This document shows positions 1 through 8,587 of a DNA stretch of 64,000 nucleotides, piece after piece. The translations under genes were made by a program, and so were the position numbers. Below the pieces are notes generated by a model, which was not told where the DNA came from, ran no database searches, and saw only the letters and a list, made by a program, of their open reading frames with translations. Position 1 is the first letter of the stretch; each line of letters begins with the position of its first letter. The DNA comes from Peptoniphilaceae bacterium (lineage in GTDB: Bacteria; Bacillota; Clostridia; Tissierellales; Peptoniphilaceae), in contig JALFST010000020.1 in assembly GCA_022779285.1 (NCBI GenBank), positions 1 through 64,000 on the forward strand, read 5' to 3'.

Positions 1-1338
1 AGCCGCCTCCGGGTTTCCGCCAACGGCATACAGATTTTTACCGAAGGTGGTCTTATTCCAGATAAACCAGATGATGGAAATCGCCGCAATCGCCCACAGG
101 ATAATGGTCGGAAAACCATTAATTCTCGGAATGATCATCTGCGGAATTTCCGACTCAATAGCGCCGAAGGATACGCCCTTTGTGGCGTAGGTGACCAGAC
201 CGAAGATGATCAGCATATTGGACATTGTTGAAATAAACGGGTGGATTTTAAATCGCGCCGTAAAGAAGCCGGCAATGGATGTAAAGAGCGTCGTTAATAC
301 GATGCAGCATACAAGGGCGAAAATGACACGCACACCCACGGGAACGCCTGTAAAATCAAAGACCTTTCCCAATACGGCGCCCGTATTGATACCCTTGTGC
401 ATGATAATCGTTGCTGTAACCATGCCCATACCGACCATGCGCCCGATAGACAAATCCGTTCCGGTCAACAGAATCAGACCCGCAACGCCCAGAGCCAGGA
501 ACATGCGCGGCGAAGCCTGCTGCAGAATGTTCAGGATATTATTCCAGGTAAAGAGCTTCGTATTCTTTACGATAGGAGTAATGATTCCCAATGCAATGAA
601 AATCAAAATAATTACAAAATACAAGCCGTTCTTGAGCAGGAATTGCTTTCGGTTGAATGTATAACGATAGTTCTCGACACGCTGTGCGATCTTTTCTCCA
701 AACGTAAAACGCGATGCGCGAAGCAGATCGATCATATGATATTTTTGCAAATATGCCTCATGAAGACGATCCTTGATTCTTTGCAGCTCAATTCCATATG
801 TGATTTTCGCATCGAAGGTTTTGTTCTTATATACGTATTTTTCGTCTTTAATTTCCTGTGATTTTTCAGGAGAATTTGCTTTCTCAATTTCTGCAAGTGA
901 CTGCTTATGCTCACGCGCCAAACGATTCAGCTGTTCTTTATATTCCCGATCCGCCTTTTTCCGTTCCGCAGTCGTACTGACTGATACCTTTGAAAAATAA
1001 TCCTTTTCAAAATGCTGATTGAGATATTCCACCGCCTCATTGACAAGACGATTGACTTCATCCTTGTTTTTTTCTGCAACTGATTTTGCTTCCGCCAGTT
1101 CTTTTTCATCCTGTGCGATCAGTTCCTGACGTTCCTGCTTTGTATAGGATTTATCGGAACGGAGCAGCTGGATGCGGTTTGCCAGCAGCGCGGCCTTCGT
1201 GCTCCCATCCTCTCGCAGAGCATCAATTTTTTGCTGAATAACATCGATGTGCTCTGTAATCGGTCGCAGCAGCTCCGCTTCTTGCTCTGCTGTGAGGATG
1301 ACCCCGTCCTTCTCCACCGAATAATGATTCTGTGCCAT
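1..1338 (-). CDS. mglC: galactose/methyl-galactoside ABC transporter permease MglC, with long N-terminal extension (3' end outside window)
   Basis: Inner-membrane permease of the galactose importer, third gene of mglBAC. The frame is open from ATG at 1338 to base 1 (446 codons) and runs off the window, so the C-terminus is missing. The start follows a GGGAAG site and lies 16 bases after the mglA stop. The first membrane segment begins only near residue 234 (LYFVIILIFIALGIITP); the permease signature GTDLSIGRMVGMGM and later TTFGKNLYAVGGNPEAA follow. The first ~230 residues are hydrophilic and rich in K, E and Q, with coiled-coil character. The E. coli protein starts almost directly with its first membrane helix, so this is a large cytoplasmic addition. 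The permease assignment is secure; the role of the extension is unknown. Confidence 0.9.
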   Translation of the reverse strand, partial: MAQNHYSVEKDGVILTAEQEAELLRPITEHIDVIQQKIDALREDGSTKAALLANRIQLLRSDKSYTKQERQELIAQDEKELAEAKSVAEKNKDEVNRLVNEAVEYLNQHFEKDYFSKVSVSTTAERKKADREYKEQLNRLAREHKQSLAEIEKANSPEKSQEIKDEKYVYKNKTFDAKITYGIELQRIKDRLHEAYLQKYHMIDLLRASRFTFGEKIAQRVENYRYTFNRKQFLLKNGLYFVIILIFIALGIITPIVKNTKLFTWNNILNILQQASPRMFLALGVAGLILLTGTDLSIGRMVGMGMVTATIIMHKGINTGAVLGKVFDFTGVPVGVRVIFALVCCIVLTTLFTSIAGFFTARFKIHPFISTMSNMLIIFGLVTYATKGVSFGAIESEIPQMIIPRINGFPTIILWAIAAISIIWFIWNKTTFGKNLYAVGGNPEAA

Positions 1339-1354
1339 ACGTCTTCCCTTCCCA

Positions 1355-2863
1355 TTACAGATATTTTGCGCTCAAGCGCAACAATTCCTCTTGACTGGTA
1401 TCCTTTGTATTGACAATGCCTGACAGGAAACCATTCGACATAACGCCAATCCGATTTGTAATTCCTAATATTTCAGGCATTTCGGAGGAGACGACAATCA
1501 CCGTCTTGCCTTCCTTTGCCATACGAATGATGAGCTCATAAATCTCATACTTTGCGCCGACGTCAATGCCGCGCGTCGGTTCATCCATCATAAAGATTTT
1601 CGGATCGCGTTCCAGCCACTTTCCGAAGATCACCTTCTGCTGGTTTCCGCCGGATAGACTGGAAATGAGATCCTCAGGTCCCATCGCCTTCGTATGCATA
1701 ATCGCAATCTGTTTGACCGTGGCCTTTACCATTTTGGCGCTGGACAAGGCAATTCCGGAGCGATAGTGCTTCAGATTGGCAATGGTCGTATTAAAGGTCA
1801 GGTCTCCCTTTGCAAACATGCCGTTTGCCTTCCGCTCCTCGGTAATCATCGCAAAGCCCTGATCCATGGCTTCCTTTGCATTTTTGAAGTTCATGAGCTT
1901 GCCCTTATAGTAGACACGGCCCGCCGCGCGCGTACGTACGCCGAAGATGGTCTCCAAAAGCTCCGATCGGCCGGCACCGACCAATCCGTACAGACCGAAA
2001 ATTTCACCCTTACGAACGTCAAAGCTGATGTCCTTGATATAGGGCGCATACTTTGTGGATAAGTGCTGAATGGATAAAATGGGCTCACCCGGTTCATTAT
2101 CAACAGGAGGGAATCGATTTTCCAGAGAACGACCCACCATGGCGCTGATAATCTCATTCATGTTTGTATCTTCCACATTCTTGGTGGCTACCAGATTTCC
2201 ATCCCGCAGCACCGATATCTGATCGCAGATTTTAAATACTTCATCCATCTTATGCGAAATATAAATCAAGGAAATCCCCTGATCACGCAATTTACGCATG
2301 ATCTGAAATAATTTCTGCACCTCAGGCTCCGTTAAAGATGATGTCGGTTCATCCAAAACGATCAATTTCGAATTATAGGAAATTGCTTTTGCAATTTCAC
2401 ACATCTGACGCGCTGATACGGACATGCTGCGCATATGCTGGTCGAGCTGTACCGTCATGCCCAATTTGCGGAACAACTCCGCCGCCTCTTTCTTCATGCG
2501 CCCTTCATCGACAACGCCAAGCGCATTCACGGGATAGCGTCCCAAAAATAAATTGTCGATTACACTACGATCCAGTGCCTGATTGAGCTCCTGATGGACC
2601 ATAGCAATTCCGTTTTCCAGCGCATCCTTCGGGCCGGAAAAAGATACTTCCCTTCCGTCCAAATAGATGACGCCCTCATCTTTTTGATATGTGCCGAAAA
2701 GGCATTTCATCATTGTCGATTTTCCTGCACCGTTCTCTCCCATGAGCCCCATGATTGAGCCTTTTTTCACATCGAGATTGATGTGGTCCAGAACACGGTT
2801 ACGTCCAAAGGATTTTGACATGCCGCGGATCGATAAAATGATGTCGTCATTTTTATCTACCAT
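1355..2863 (-). CDS. mglA: galactose/methyl-galactoside ABC transporter ATP-binding protein MglA
   Basis: Cytoplasmic ATPase that powers sugar import through MglC. It has 502 residues and the usual tandem two-domain form of monosaccharide importers. Domain 1 has Walker A GENGAGKST at residues 42-50 and Walker B LIVLDEPTSSLTE near 170. Domain 2 has the degenerate P-loop GLVGAGRSE, signature LSGGNQQKV and FMMDEPTRGIDVG. The degenerate second P-loop is normal for this family. It lies between mglB and mglC, and expression relative to mglB is probably lowered by the terminator-like hairpin just upstream. The family alone would also allow ribose or xylose; the MglB-like neighbour and galK favour galactose or glucose. 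Confidence 0.95.
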   Translation of the reverse strand: MVDKNDDIILSIRGMSKSFGRNRVLDHINLDVKKGSIMGLMGENGAGKSTMMKCLFGTYQKDEGVIYLDGREVSFSGPKDALENGIAMVHQELNQALDRSVIDNLFLGRYPVNALGVVDEGRMKKEAAELFRKLGMTVQLDQHMRSMSVSARQMCEIAKAISYNSKLIVLDEPTSSLTEPEVQKLFQIMRKLRDQGISLIYISHKMDEVFKICDQISVLRDGNLVATKNVEDTNMNEIISAMVGRSLENRFPPVDNEPGEPILSIQHLSTKYAPYIKDISFDVRKGEIFGLYGLVGAGRSELLETIFGVRTRAAGRVYYKGKLMNFKNAKEAMDQGFAMITEERKANGMFAKGDLTFNTTIANLKHYRSGIALSSAKMVKATVKQIAIMHTKAMGPEDLISSLSGGNQQKVIFGKWLERDPKIFMMDEPTRGIDVGAKYEIYELIIRMAKEGKTVIVVSSEMPEILGITNRIGVMSNGFLSGIVNTKDTSQEELLRLSAKYL

Positions 2864-2892
2864 TGATTTCTCCCTCTACACTGCCTTATTGT

Positions 2893-2933
2893 AAAAAAGG
2901 CTATCAGAAAGAAGGCATCTTTCTGATAGCCTT
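2893..2933 (-). terminator. intercistronic hairpin with U-tract between mglB and mglA
   Basis: A perfect 15-bp stem (2897-2911 with 2919-2933, 7-base loop) is followed on the minus strand by TTTTTT. This is a textbook intrinsic terminator, but it lies inside the mgl operon. It probably lets only part of the transcription pass, giving more binding protein than ATPase/permease, and may also protect the mglB 3' end. Confidence 0.8.
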
Positions 2934-2952
2934 AATCAAACTATGGCATCAA

Positions 2953-4257
2953 TTACTGGCTGAGAAGCTGAGTGTAAGAAGATCCATTATCCGTCTTTAC
3001 CATATTGATGGCAAATGCATCGTACTGGCTCGGGTTTCCGAGACGGTTTGTGATGTTGGACTCAGTCTGTCCGTCTCCGCCGACGTACTCAACTTTGAGA
3101 TTCAGCAACGGCTCATAATTCTTCAGCAACGGCTCATATGTGGAGCTGAGGAAGTTATCGGAAGAATTATAGATGTTCAGCCATACATTCTTCGTCGGTG
3201 ACTTCGCCGCATCCAGCTGCTTGCTTACCGGAGCGTAGGTCTTCGTGGAGTCCATGAAATCCTTATAGTTGCTTTCGACAACTGCAAGGTTCAAAGCATA
3301 GTAGGAACGATCTGCTTCAACGTATTTGTAGTCGGTGTCGGAGAGCACGTTGCCGGCTTCATCAGGAGTGCTGATTCCGGTATTGACATCCACTCCGTCC
3401 AGAAGGTTTCTCAAAACGCGAAGCGTGAGATATGCCTGCACATCAGCATGCTGAGAAATCGTTCCGCCATATCCTTCAGCGATTGCTGCAACAGCATCTG
3501 CATTGGCATCATATCCGAATGTCGGCACCTTTTTCTCTTTGGACCATGCGTTGAACATTGCCATGCCCATACCGTCATTGTTGGAAGCGATCACATCGAT
3601 CTGATCGCCAAATGCCGCGGTCCATGTTCCGATAGCGTTTCCTGCAGTCGGAGCATCCCATGTAGCACCGGAGGAGTTCTTCATTTCTTGAGAAGCAAGC
3701 TCACGTACCACATATTTTTTACCATCAACCTCGATGGATCCGTCTTTTACCTGAGTTGCAGTCCCGTCTACGTTGGTGCCTGCCGGAGAAGAATCGACGG
3801 TTCCGTCCTTATCTACGCCGGTGCCGAGAGCCTTACGCACTCCGCGTGTACGAGCGATCGAGTCATTGTGACCGACATCGCCGATTGCCAAAACGTATCC
3901 AATGGTTCCGTCACCATTGCGATCCAGATCCGCAATGTGTGCCTTGATGTAATCAACGATCATCTGTCCCTGAAGCTCGGCGCCCTGATTGGCGTCGAAT
4001 CCGACATAATAAGTTTTGTCGTTGAAATGCAGGGCATCCATATCCAGCTCTCCGGTAGTGCTGTTGGAAGGCTGACGGTTAAACCATACTAATGGCTTAT
4101 CCTTATTTGCAACATCCCCATTCGTTTCTGCGGTACTGGTCTGCTTGCTTGCCGCTTCAGATCCGGAATTGGATGTTGCTGGCTTTTCTGCTGTGCCGCA
4201 CGCTGTCAAGACAAGCGTTCCCGCAAGCAGAAGACCGGTCAACTTTTTGATATTCAT
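2953..4257 (-). CDS. mglB: galactose/glucose-binding lipoprotein MglB, apparently circularly permuted
   Basis: Extracellular lipoprotein that captures galactose or glucose for MglAC. Start at 4257 follows AGGAGGAGAGTACA; a longer frame upstream has no such site. It has 434 residues, a signal peptide and lipobox LTAC with Cys20. A calcium-loop motif DLDRNGDG (110-117) and NNDGMGMA (227-234) match E. coli MglB. The order of segments is odd: the protein begins with PLVWFNRQPS (like VVFFNKEPS, about 90 residues into mature E. coli MglB) and ends with VWLNIYNSSDNFL (358-370) and YDAFAINMV (412-420), which match the very start of the E. coli mature protein. Treponema pallidum Tp0684/MglB-2 is known to have this kind of divergent topology. 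The first gene of mglBAC. Confidence 0.93.
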   Translation of the reverse strand: MNIKKLTGLLLAGTLVLTACGTAEKPATSNSGSEAASKQTSTAETNGDVANKDKPLVWFNRQPSNSTTGELDMDALHFNDKTYYVGFDANQGAELQGQMIVDYIKAHIADLDRNGDGTIGYVLAIGDVGHNDSIARTRGVRKALGTGVDKDGTVDSSPAGTNVDGTATQVKDGSIEVDGKKYVVRELASQEMKNSSGATWDAPTAGNAIGTWTAAFGDQIDVIASNNDGMGMAMFNAWSKEKKVPTFGYDANADAVAAIAEGYGGTISQHADVQAYLTLRVLRNLLDGVDVNTGISTPDEAGNVLSDTDYKYVEADRSYYALNLAVVESNYKDFMDSTKTYAPVSKQLDAAKSPTKNVWLNIYNSSDNFLSSTYEPLLKNYEPLLNLKVEYVGGDGQTESNITNRLGNPSQYDAFAINMVKTDNGSSYTQLLSQ

Positions 4258-4287
4258 TGTACTCTCCTCCTTTTTTTTGAAATCGAA

Positions 4288-4301
4288 TGAAAACGATTTC
4301 T
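4288..4301. promoter_or_regulatory. cre-like operator (candidate CcpA site) upstream of mglB
   Basis: TGAAAACGATTTCT matches the catabolite-responsive-element consensus TGWAANCGNTNWCA at all but the last position. It lies about 30 bases before the mglB start and downstream of the predicted promoter, where a bound LacI-family repressor would block elongation. A dedicated GalR-type repressor could also use it. Confidence 0.6.
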
Positions 4302-4338
4302 GCATCGGCTTTTTACATGTGCCTTAATTACCATAGAC

Positions 4339-4367
4339 ATTATAGTAGAATTTTGTATGATTTGCAA
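4339..4367 (-). promoter_or_regulatory. sigma-A promoter for mglBAC
   Basis: TATAAT (minus strand, 4339-4344) is preceded by TTGCAA (4362-4367) with a 17-base spacer. It lies about 80 bases upstream of mglB, in the AT-rich gap after galK. Confidence 0.65.
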
Positions 4368-4452
4368 ATTCCGTGTTTTGTTATTTTATAGCAGATTTTT
4401 GTAAGCTTTATCGGAATTTTGCCTGTAATTGCTCGGATAATATGTCTCAGGT

Positions 4453-5640
4453 TCACTGAGAATCCTCTGAAAGCCGGAGCTCTCGTGCTCCGTCCCCGGC
4501 GATGGACAAAATGAATTGCGCTTCCAGTCCTGTTTTCTCATGATATTGTTTGCCGACGTATTCCGTGAATCCCGGAATTGCTTCCTCTTGCACGAGAGCA
4601 ATTGCACATCCGGCGAATCCGGCGCCTGTCATACGCGCTCCAAAGCATCCCGGAGCCAGGTTTGCCGCATCACAAACGGCATCCAAATACGGGCCGGTAA
4701 CCTCATAATCCTCACGCAATGAATCCTGACTCTTGCGCATAAGCCGGCCCAGCAACTCCAAGTCCTCGTTTTGCAGCGCTTTTACCGCTCTTTTCACACG
4801 GGCCTGCTCGGTAATGACATGTCTGACGCGTCTATGGAGAACATCAGAGGATAGCTTATTCAAAAGCGGTAGATCGTTTTCCGTATACTCGCATAAAAAA
4901 TCCGCCTTCTTATATTGCTGCAGCTCCCGCAACGCTTTTTCACACTCTTCTCTGCGTTCGTTGTACTTGGAGTCCTTCAAAGCTCTGCGACGATTGGTAT
5001 TCATGATGACGATTTTGGCTCCGGGAAGTGCAAATGGAACATAAAAGTGCTCCTCTTTTTTTGTATCCAGTACCATGGCATGGTTCTTTTTTCCGAAACC
5101 GATCACATACTGATCCATAATTCCCGTATGCAGTCCGAAAAAATCATTTTCACAGGAGACTCCGGCGTGCACAAGATCGATGACGGGAATCTGTCCGTCA
5201 TTATAGAAAGAATTCACGATCTGGCCGAACAGCAGCTCTAAGCTCGAAGAAGAGCTGAGCCCGGAACCATTTGGAATATCGCCGTATACCACAACATCCA
5301 TTCCGCCAATCTGATATCCGAGATCCTCAAGATAATGAAAAACGCCTGCCGGATAATTCATCCATCCGCTGGCCGCTTGATATTCCGGCAAGGGGAGCGG
5401 AAGCTCGCCACCGCGATCTAAATTTTTAGAATAGAGACGAAGCGTCCCCGAATTGTTTTTTTTTGCTTTGGCGTAGGTGCCGATCGTAATTGCACATGGA
5501 AACACATTTCCGCCGTTGTAGTCAATATGCTCGCCGATGATATTAATGCGGCTGGGCGCAAAGAAATAACGGCTGTCCGCCGAATCGCCGAAACGATCCG
5601 CCCATGCCTGATCCAATACTTCACGAATTTTTGATTCCAT
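4453..5640 (-). CDS. galK: galactokinase
   Basis: Phosphorylates galactose to galactose-1-phosphate, first step of the Leloir pathway, in the cytoplasm. It has 395 residues, the family size. Near the N-terminus is the substrate motif SRINIIGEHIDYNGG (GHMP signature 1), then PNGSGLSSSSSLE (ATP-binding motif 2) and GARMTGAGFAGCAIAL near the C-terminus (motif 3). It lies just upstream of mglBAC on the same strand, so uptake and phosphorylation are linked. GAGGT precedes the ATG. No convincing own promoter fits in the 70 bases after the ribosomal-operon terminator, so read-through is possible. galT and galE are not in the window. Confidence 0.96.
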   Translation of the reverse strand: MESKIREVLDQAWADRFGDSADSRYFFAPSRINIIGEHIDYNGGNVFPCAITIGTYAKAKKNNSGTLRLYSKNLDRGGELPLPLPEYQAASGWMNYPAGVFHYLEDLGYQIGGMDVVVYGDIPNGSGLSSSSSLELLFGQIVNSFYNDGQIPVIDLVHAGVSCENDFFGLHTGIMDQYVIGFGKKNHAMVLDTKKEEHFYVPFALPGAKIVIMNTNRRRALKDSKYNERREECEKALRELQQYKKADFLCEYTENDLPLLNKLSSDVLHRRVRHVITEQARVKRAVKALQNEDLELLGRLMRKSQDSLREDYEVTGPYLDAVCDAANLAPGCFGARMTGAGFAGCAIALVQEEAIPGFTEYVGKQYHEKTGLEAQFILSIAGDGARELRLSEDSQ

Positions 5641-5680
5641 ATTTACCTCGCTTATTCAGTTGGTGAATACTCTGTGAATG

Positions 5681-5709
5681 CAATAAAAGGAGCCTCAAGG
5701 GCTCCTTTT
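5681..5709 (-). terminator. terminator of the S10-spc-alpha operon
   Basis: The stem pairs 5685-5694 with 5700-5709 (AAAAGGAGCC and its complement) with a five-base loop, just after the rplQ stop. On minus it is followed by TTTTATTG. The near-symmetric A/T flanks could make it work in both directions. Confidence 0.85.
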
Positions 5710-5711
5710 AT

Positions 5712-6053
5712 TTATACCAGCTGCAAAATTGCCATTTCCGATCCATCGCCCCGGCGAGGACCGAGCTTCAAAATGCGTGTATAGCCACCCTTACGGTCAG
5801 CATACTTCGGAGCAATTTCCTCAACAAGCTTCTTTGCCGCCTCATTTTGATAAAGAACGGCAGAAACTGCACGCTTTGAACTTAAATCCTGCTTTTTAGC
5901 AGTTGTAATCAGTTTTTCCGCTACACGTTGGGTTTCCTTTGCACGGGTCACCGTTGTCGTGATTTTTCCGTTCAAGAGAAGAGATGCGACCTGATTGCGC
6001 AGCATGGAACTGCGATGATCCGTTCTTCTCCCCAATTTTCTTTGATTGGCCAA
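5712..6053 (-). CDS. rplQ: 50S ribosomal protein L17
   Basis: Large-subunit protein near the peptide exit region. It has 113 residues and opens MANQRKLGRRTDHRSSMLRN, the family signature; the central KRAVSAVLYQNEAA stretch and the end RRGDGSEMAILQLV are typical. Last gene of the S10-spc-alpha operon, 15 bases after rpoA, with the terminator directly behind it. In many Firmicutes energy-coupling-factor ATPase genes and truA follow rplQ; here galK does. Confidence 0.97.
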   Translation of the reverse strand: MANQRKLGRRTDHRSSMLRNQVASLLLNGKITTTVTRAKETQRVAEKLITTAKKQDLSSKRAVSAVLYQNEAAKKLVEEIAPKYADRKGGYTRILKLGPRRGDGSEMAILQLV

Positions 6054-6068
6054 AGTCCTTCCTCCTTG

Positions 6069-7028
6069 TTATTTCTCTGATTTCATATTGAGCTCCAAGC
6101 CGAAAGACTCGACCTTCTCTTTTACTTCGGTGAATGATTTTTTGCCGAAATTACGAATTTTTCCGAGCTCATCAATCGGGATCGTTACAATATCTCCCAA
6201 TGTATGAATATCTGCACGTTTGAGGCAGTTATAGCTGCGAAGCGACAGGTCCAGATCCTCAATCGGTTTTAGATAGAGGGTGTTTTCCGTCGATTCGGTA
6301 GCGACCTCATCCTGCTCATCCTCAACTACATATTCAGGCAGCTCAGTGAACAGGTGCAAATGATCGATCAGGACATCCGCTCCCTGAGCAACCGCCTCTT
6401 GCGGGGTCACTGTTCCATTTGTCCAGATCTCCAAAATCAAACGATCATAATCTGTGATCTGCTGAACACGGGTGTTTTCCACGGAGAAATTTACTTTTTT
6501 AATCGGGGTAAAGGAGGAATCAATTGCAATTGTTCCGATCGGATCGGAAGCATTCTTATTTTGATCCGCTAAAGAATATCCATTTCCATCCATTACCACC
6601 AACTCAAGATGAACGGCTCCATCTCCATTGACCGTACAGAGGTAATGATCAGGATTTACGATTTCCACATCCGTACTCTCCTGAATATCCCGTGCCGTGA
6701 CAATGCGTGGACCTTCGATATCCAAGCGTAGTGTAACAGGCTCTCCTTCTCCATGAACACGGCGTACCGCCAAGCCCTTGATGTTCAAAATAATTTCCGT
6801 TACGTCCTCAAGAACACCCGGAATTGTCGAGAATTCATGAGGAACACCGACATCGAATTTAATGCTTGTCACAGCCGCACCCGGAAGTGAGGAAAGCAAC
6901 ACCCGGCGCAAGGAATTGCCGAGCGTTGTACCATAACCGCGCTCCAACGGAGACATGCTGAAACGGCCGTAGTGCTTTTCCTCGTTCAGCTCTAAAATTT
7001 CGACTTTTGTATTTAATTTATTTAGCAC
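6069..7028 (-). CDS. rpoA: DNA-directed RNA polymerase subunit alpha (GTG start)
   Basis: Alpha subunit, scaffold of RNA polymerase. The best start is GTG at 7028, with AGGAGG six bases upstream, giving 319 residues close to the usual length; a longer frame to 7064 lacks such a site. The N-terminal dimerisation domain has LERGYGTTLGNSLRRVLLSS. The C-terminal domain has LDLSLRSYNCLKRADIHTLG and KIRNFGKKSFTEVKEKV, the surface that contacts UP elements and activators. It lies between rpsD and rplQ, as in the classic alpha operon. Confidence 0.97.
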   Translation of the reverse strand: MLNKLNTKVEILELNEEKHYGRFSMSPLERGYGTTLGNSLRRVLLSSLPGAAVTSIKFDVGVPHEFSTIPGVLEDVTEIILNIKGLAVRRVHGEGEPVTLRLDIEGPRIVTARDIQESTDVEIVNPDHYLCTVNGDGAVHLELVVMDGNGYSLADQNKNASDPIGTIAIDSSFTPIKKVNFSVENTRVQQITDYDRLILEIWTNGTVTPQEAVAQGADVLIDHLHLFTELPEYVVEDEQDEVATESTENTLYLKPIEDLDLSLRSYNCLKRADIHTLGDIVTIPIDELGKIRNFGKKSFTEVKEKVESFGLELNMKSEK

Positions 7029-7089
7029 GGTTTGCCTCCTATCACTTATGATTGGTTCCGGCACCTTATGATGCTTTGCCTATCACAGA

Positions 7090-7677
7090 TTACTTCGAGT
7101 ACAGCTCGACGATCTGTGTTTCTTCGATAGGATAATCAATATTGTCGCGCATCGGCTCCGAGAGAACTTTTCCCGCCAGCTTTTCCGAATCCACAGACAC
7201 CCAAGGCATCTGGTTGTATGCATTTTCAGCAAGATTCTTGAAATAAGCATTTTGACGAGATTTTTCTTTTACGGTAACAACGTCTCCTACTTCCAGTGTC
7301 ATCGAAGGAATGGTCGCTTTCGAGCCGTTGAGCAGGAAATGTCCATGTACGATCAGCTGACGTGCCTGACGACGTGTTGACGCAAATCCCATGCGATATA
7401 CAACATTGTCAAAGCGGAGCTCAAGAAGACGAAGGAGATTCCAACCGGTCTGTCCGCTCATACGATCCGCACGGACATACAGATTGCGGAATGCCTTTTC
7501 GGTCATTCCATAGATGAATTTCGCCTTCTGCTTCTCACGAAGCTGCAAGCCGTAATCGCTGACCTTACGGTTTCCGCGTTTCGGATTCCGCTTGGTTTTT
7601 TTATTAATTCCGACAGCCTGAGGCTCAAGCTCAAGCGCACGGCTTCTTTTAAGAACAGGTCCAGTATATCTTGCCAT
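7090..7677 (-). CDS. rpsD: 30S ribosomal protein S4
   Basis: Primary 16S rRNA-binding protein that starts assembly of the 30S body. 195 residues. MARYTGPVLKRSRALE opens it without the four zinc-binding cysteines of some paralogues (C-minus form). The S4 RNA-binding domain is visible at LELRFDNVVYRMGFASTRRQ and ARQLIVHGHFLLNG. It lies within the operon between rpsK and rpoA; many Clostridia and Bacilli keep rpsD here or elsewhere. Confidence 0.97.
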   Translation of the reverse strand: MARYTGPVLKRSRALELEPQAVGINKKTKRNPKRGNRKVSDYGLQLREKQKAKFIYGMTEKAFRNLYVRADRMSGQTGWNLLRLLELRFDNVVYRMGFASTRRQARQLIVHGHFLLNGSKATIPSMTLEVGDVVTVKEKSRQNAYFKNLAENAYNQMPWVSVDSEKLAGKVLSEPMRDNIDYPIEETQIVELYSK

Positions 7678-7689
7678 AATTTCCCTCCG

Positions 7690-8088
7690 TCACACTCTTC
7701 TTCTCTTCGGCGGTCTGCATCCGTTATGAGGAATCGGCGTTACATCCTTGATCAGAGTAACATTCAAACCGATTGTTTCCAGAGCGCGAATTGCGGACTC
7801 GCGTCCTGAGCCGGGTCCCTTGACATAAACCTCAACGGTCTTCAATCCCTGATCCATAGCCTTCTTGCCGGCCTCCTCAGCACACTGCTGTGCAGCATAA
7901 GGAGTGGATTTTCTGGAGCCGCGGAATCCGAGCTGTCCGGAGGATGCCCATGCAAGAACATTGCCGTTCAGATCCGACAGTGTAACGATGGTGTTGTTGA
8001 ATGTAGAGACGATATGTGCCTGTCCATTGGTCACATTCTTTTTGACTCTTTTTTTGCCGCCACGGCGTGTCACTTTTTTCTGTGCCAT
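7690..8088 (-). CDS. rpsK: 30S ribosomal protein S11
   Basis: Platform protein of the 30S subunit near the E site. 132 residues, with the signature [13 protein letters not shown] and the C-terminal [24 protein letters not shown] end (here [19 protein letters not shown]). The N-terminus is lysine/arginine-rich as usual. 11 bases after rpsM and 12 before rpsD, so it is cotranscribed. Confidence 0.97.
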   Translation of the reverse strand: MAQKKVTRRGGKKRVKKNVTNGQAHIVSTFNNTIVTLSDLNGNVLAWASSGQLGFRGSRKSTPYAAQQCAEEAGKKAMDQGLKTVEVYVKGPGSGRESAIRALETIGLNVTLIKDVTPIPHNGCRPPKRRRV

Positions 8089-8099
8089 TCGAGCCTCCC

Positions 8100-8444
8100 T
8101 TATCTCTTCTTACCCTTGCGCGTGCGCGCATTGTTCTTCGTATTCTGTCCACGGACCGGGAGATTTCTTCTATGGCGAATTCCGCGGTAGCTGTTGATTT
8201 CACGAAGTCTCTTGATATTCAGCGCAACGTCTCGGCGTAAATCGCCCTCTACATGATAAAGAGCGATCTGTTCACGAATGCGCTGAACTTCATCTTCCGT
8301 CAGATCGCGAACGCGGGTATCCGGGTTCACCTCTGCATTCTTTAAAATTTCATTGGAGCGTGTGCGGCCGATTCCGAAGATATAAGTTAAGCCGATTTCA
8401 ACACGCTTCTCTTTGGGGATATCAATCCCTGCAATTCTAGCCAA
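8100..8444 (-). CDS. rpsM: 30S ribosomal protein S13
   Basis: Head protein of the 30S subunit that makes bridges to the 50S and touches the P-site tRNA. 114 residues, slightly short of the common ~121 because the basic tail is shorter. Begins [20 protein letters not shown] and contains [15 protein letters not shown] followed by [14 protein letters not shown]. The start has a GGGAGGTGAA site upstream. Between rpmJ and rpsK. Confidence 0.97.
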   Translation of the reverse strand: MARIAGIDIPKEKRVEIGLTYIFGIGRTRSNEILKNAEVNPDTRVRDLTEDEVQRIREQIALYHVEGDLRRDVALNIKRLREINSYRGIRHRRNLPVRGQNTKNNARTRKGKKR

Positions 8445-8464
8445 AGTTGTTCACCTCCCTCGGA

Positions 8465-8578
8465 TTAGCCCTGACGCTGCTTATGTTTTGGATTTTCGCA
8501 GATCACCATCACGCGTCCTTTGCGACGGATCACCTTGCACTTATCACACATCTTTTTCACAGATGGTCTGACTTTCAT
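8465..8578 (-). CDS. rpmJ: 50S ribosomal protein L36
   Basis: Small zinc-ribbon protein of the large subunit. It has 37 residues ([20 protein letters not shown], then [17 protein letters not shown]). The zinc ligands are C-x2-C, a later Cys and a His, so this is the zinc-binding C+ form. GGAGGAAACG precedes the ATG. It sits between infA and rpsM, as in most bacteria. Confidence 0.96.
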   Translation of the reverse strand: MKVRPSVKKMCDKCKVIRRKGRVMVICENPKHKQRQG

Positions 8579-8587
8579 CGTTTCCTC

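Noticed and set aside
191..861. Plus-strand frames of 154-157 codons at the left edge
   Set aside because: They are antisense shadows of mglC, which is open through the same region on minus and has clear permease motifs.
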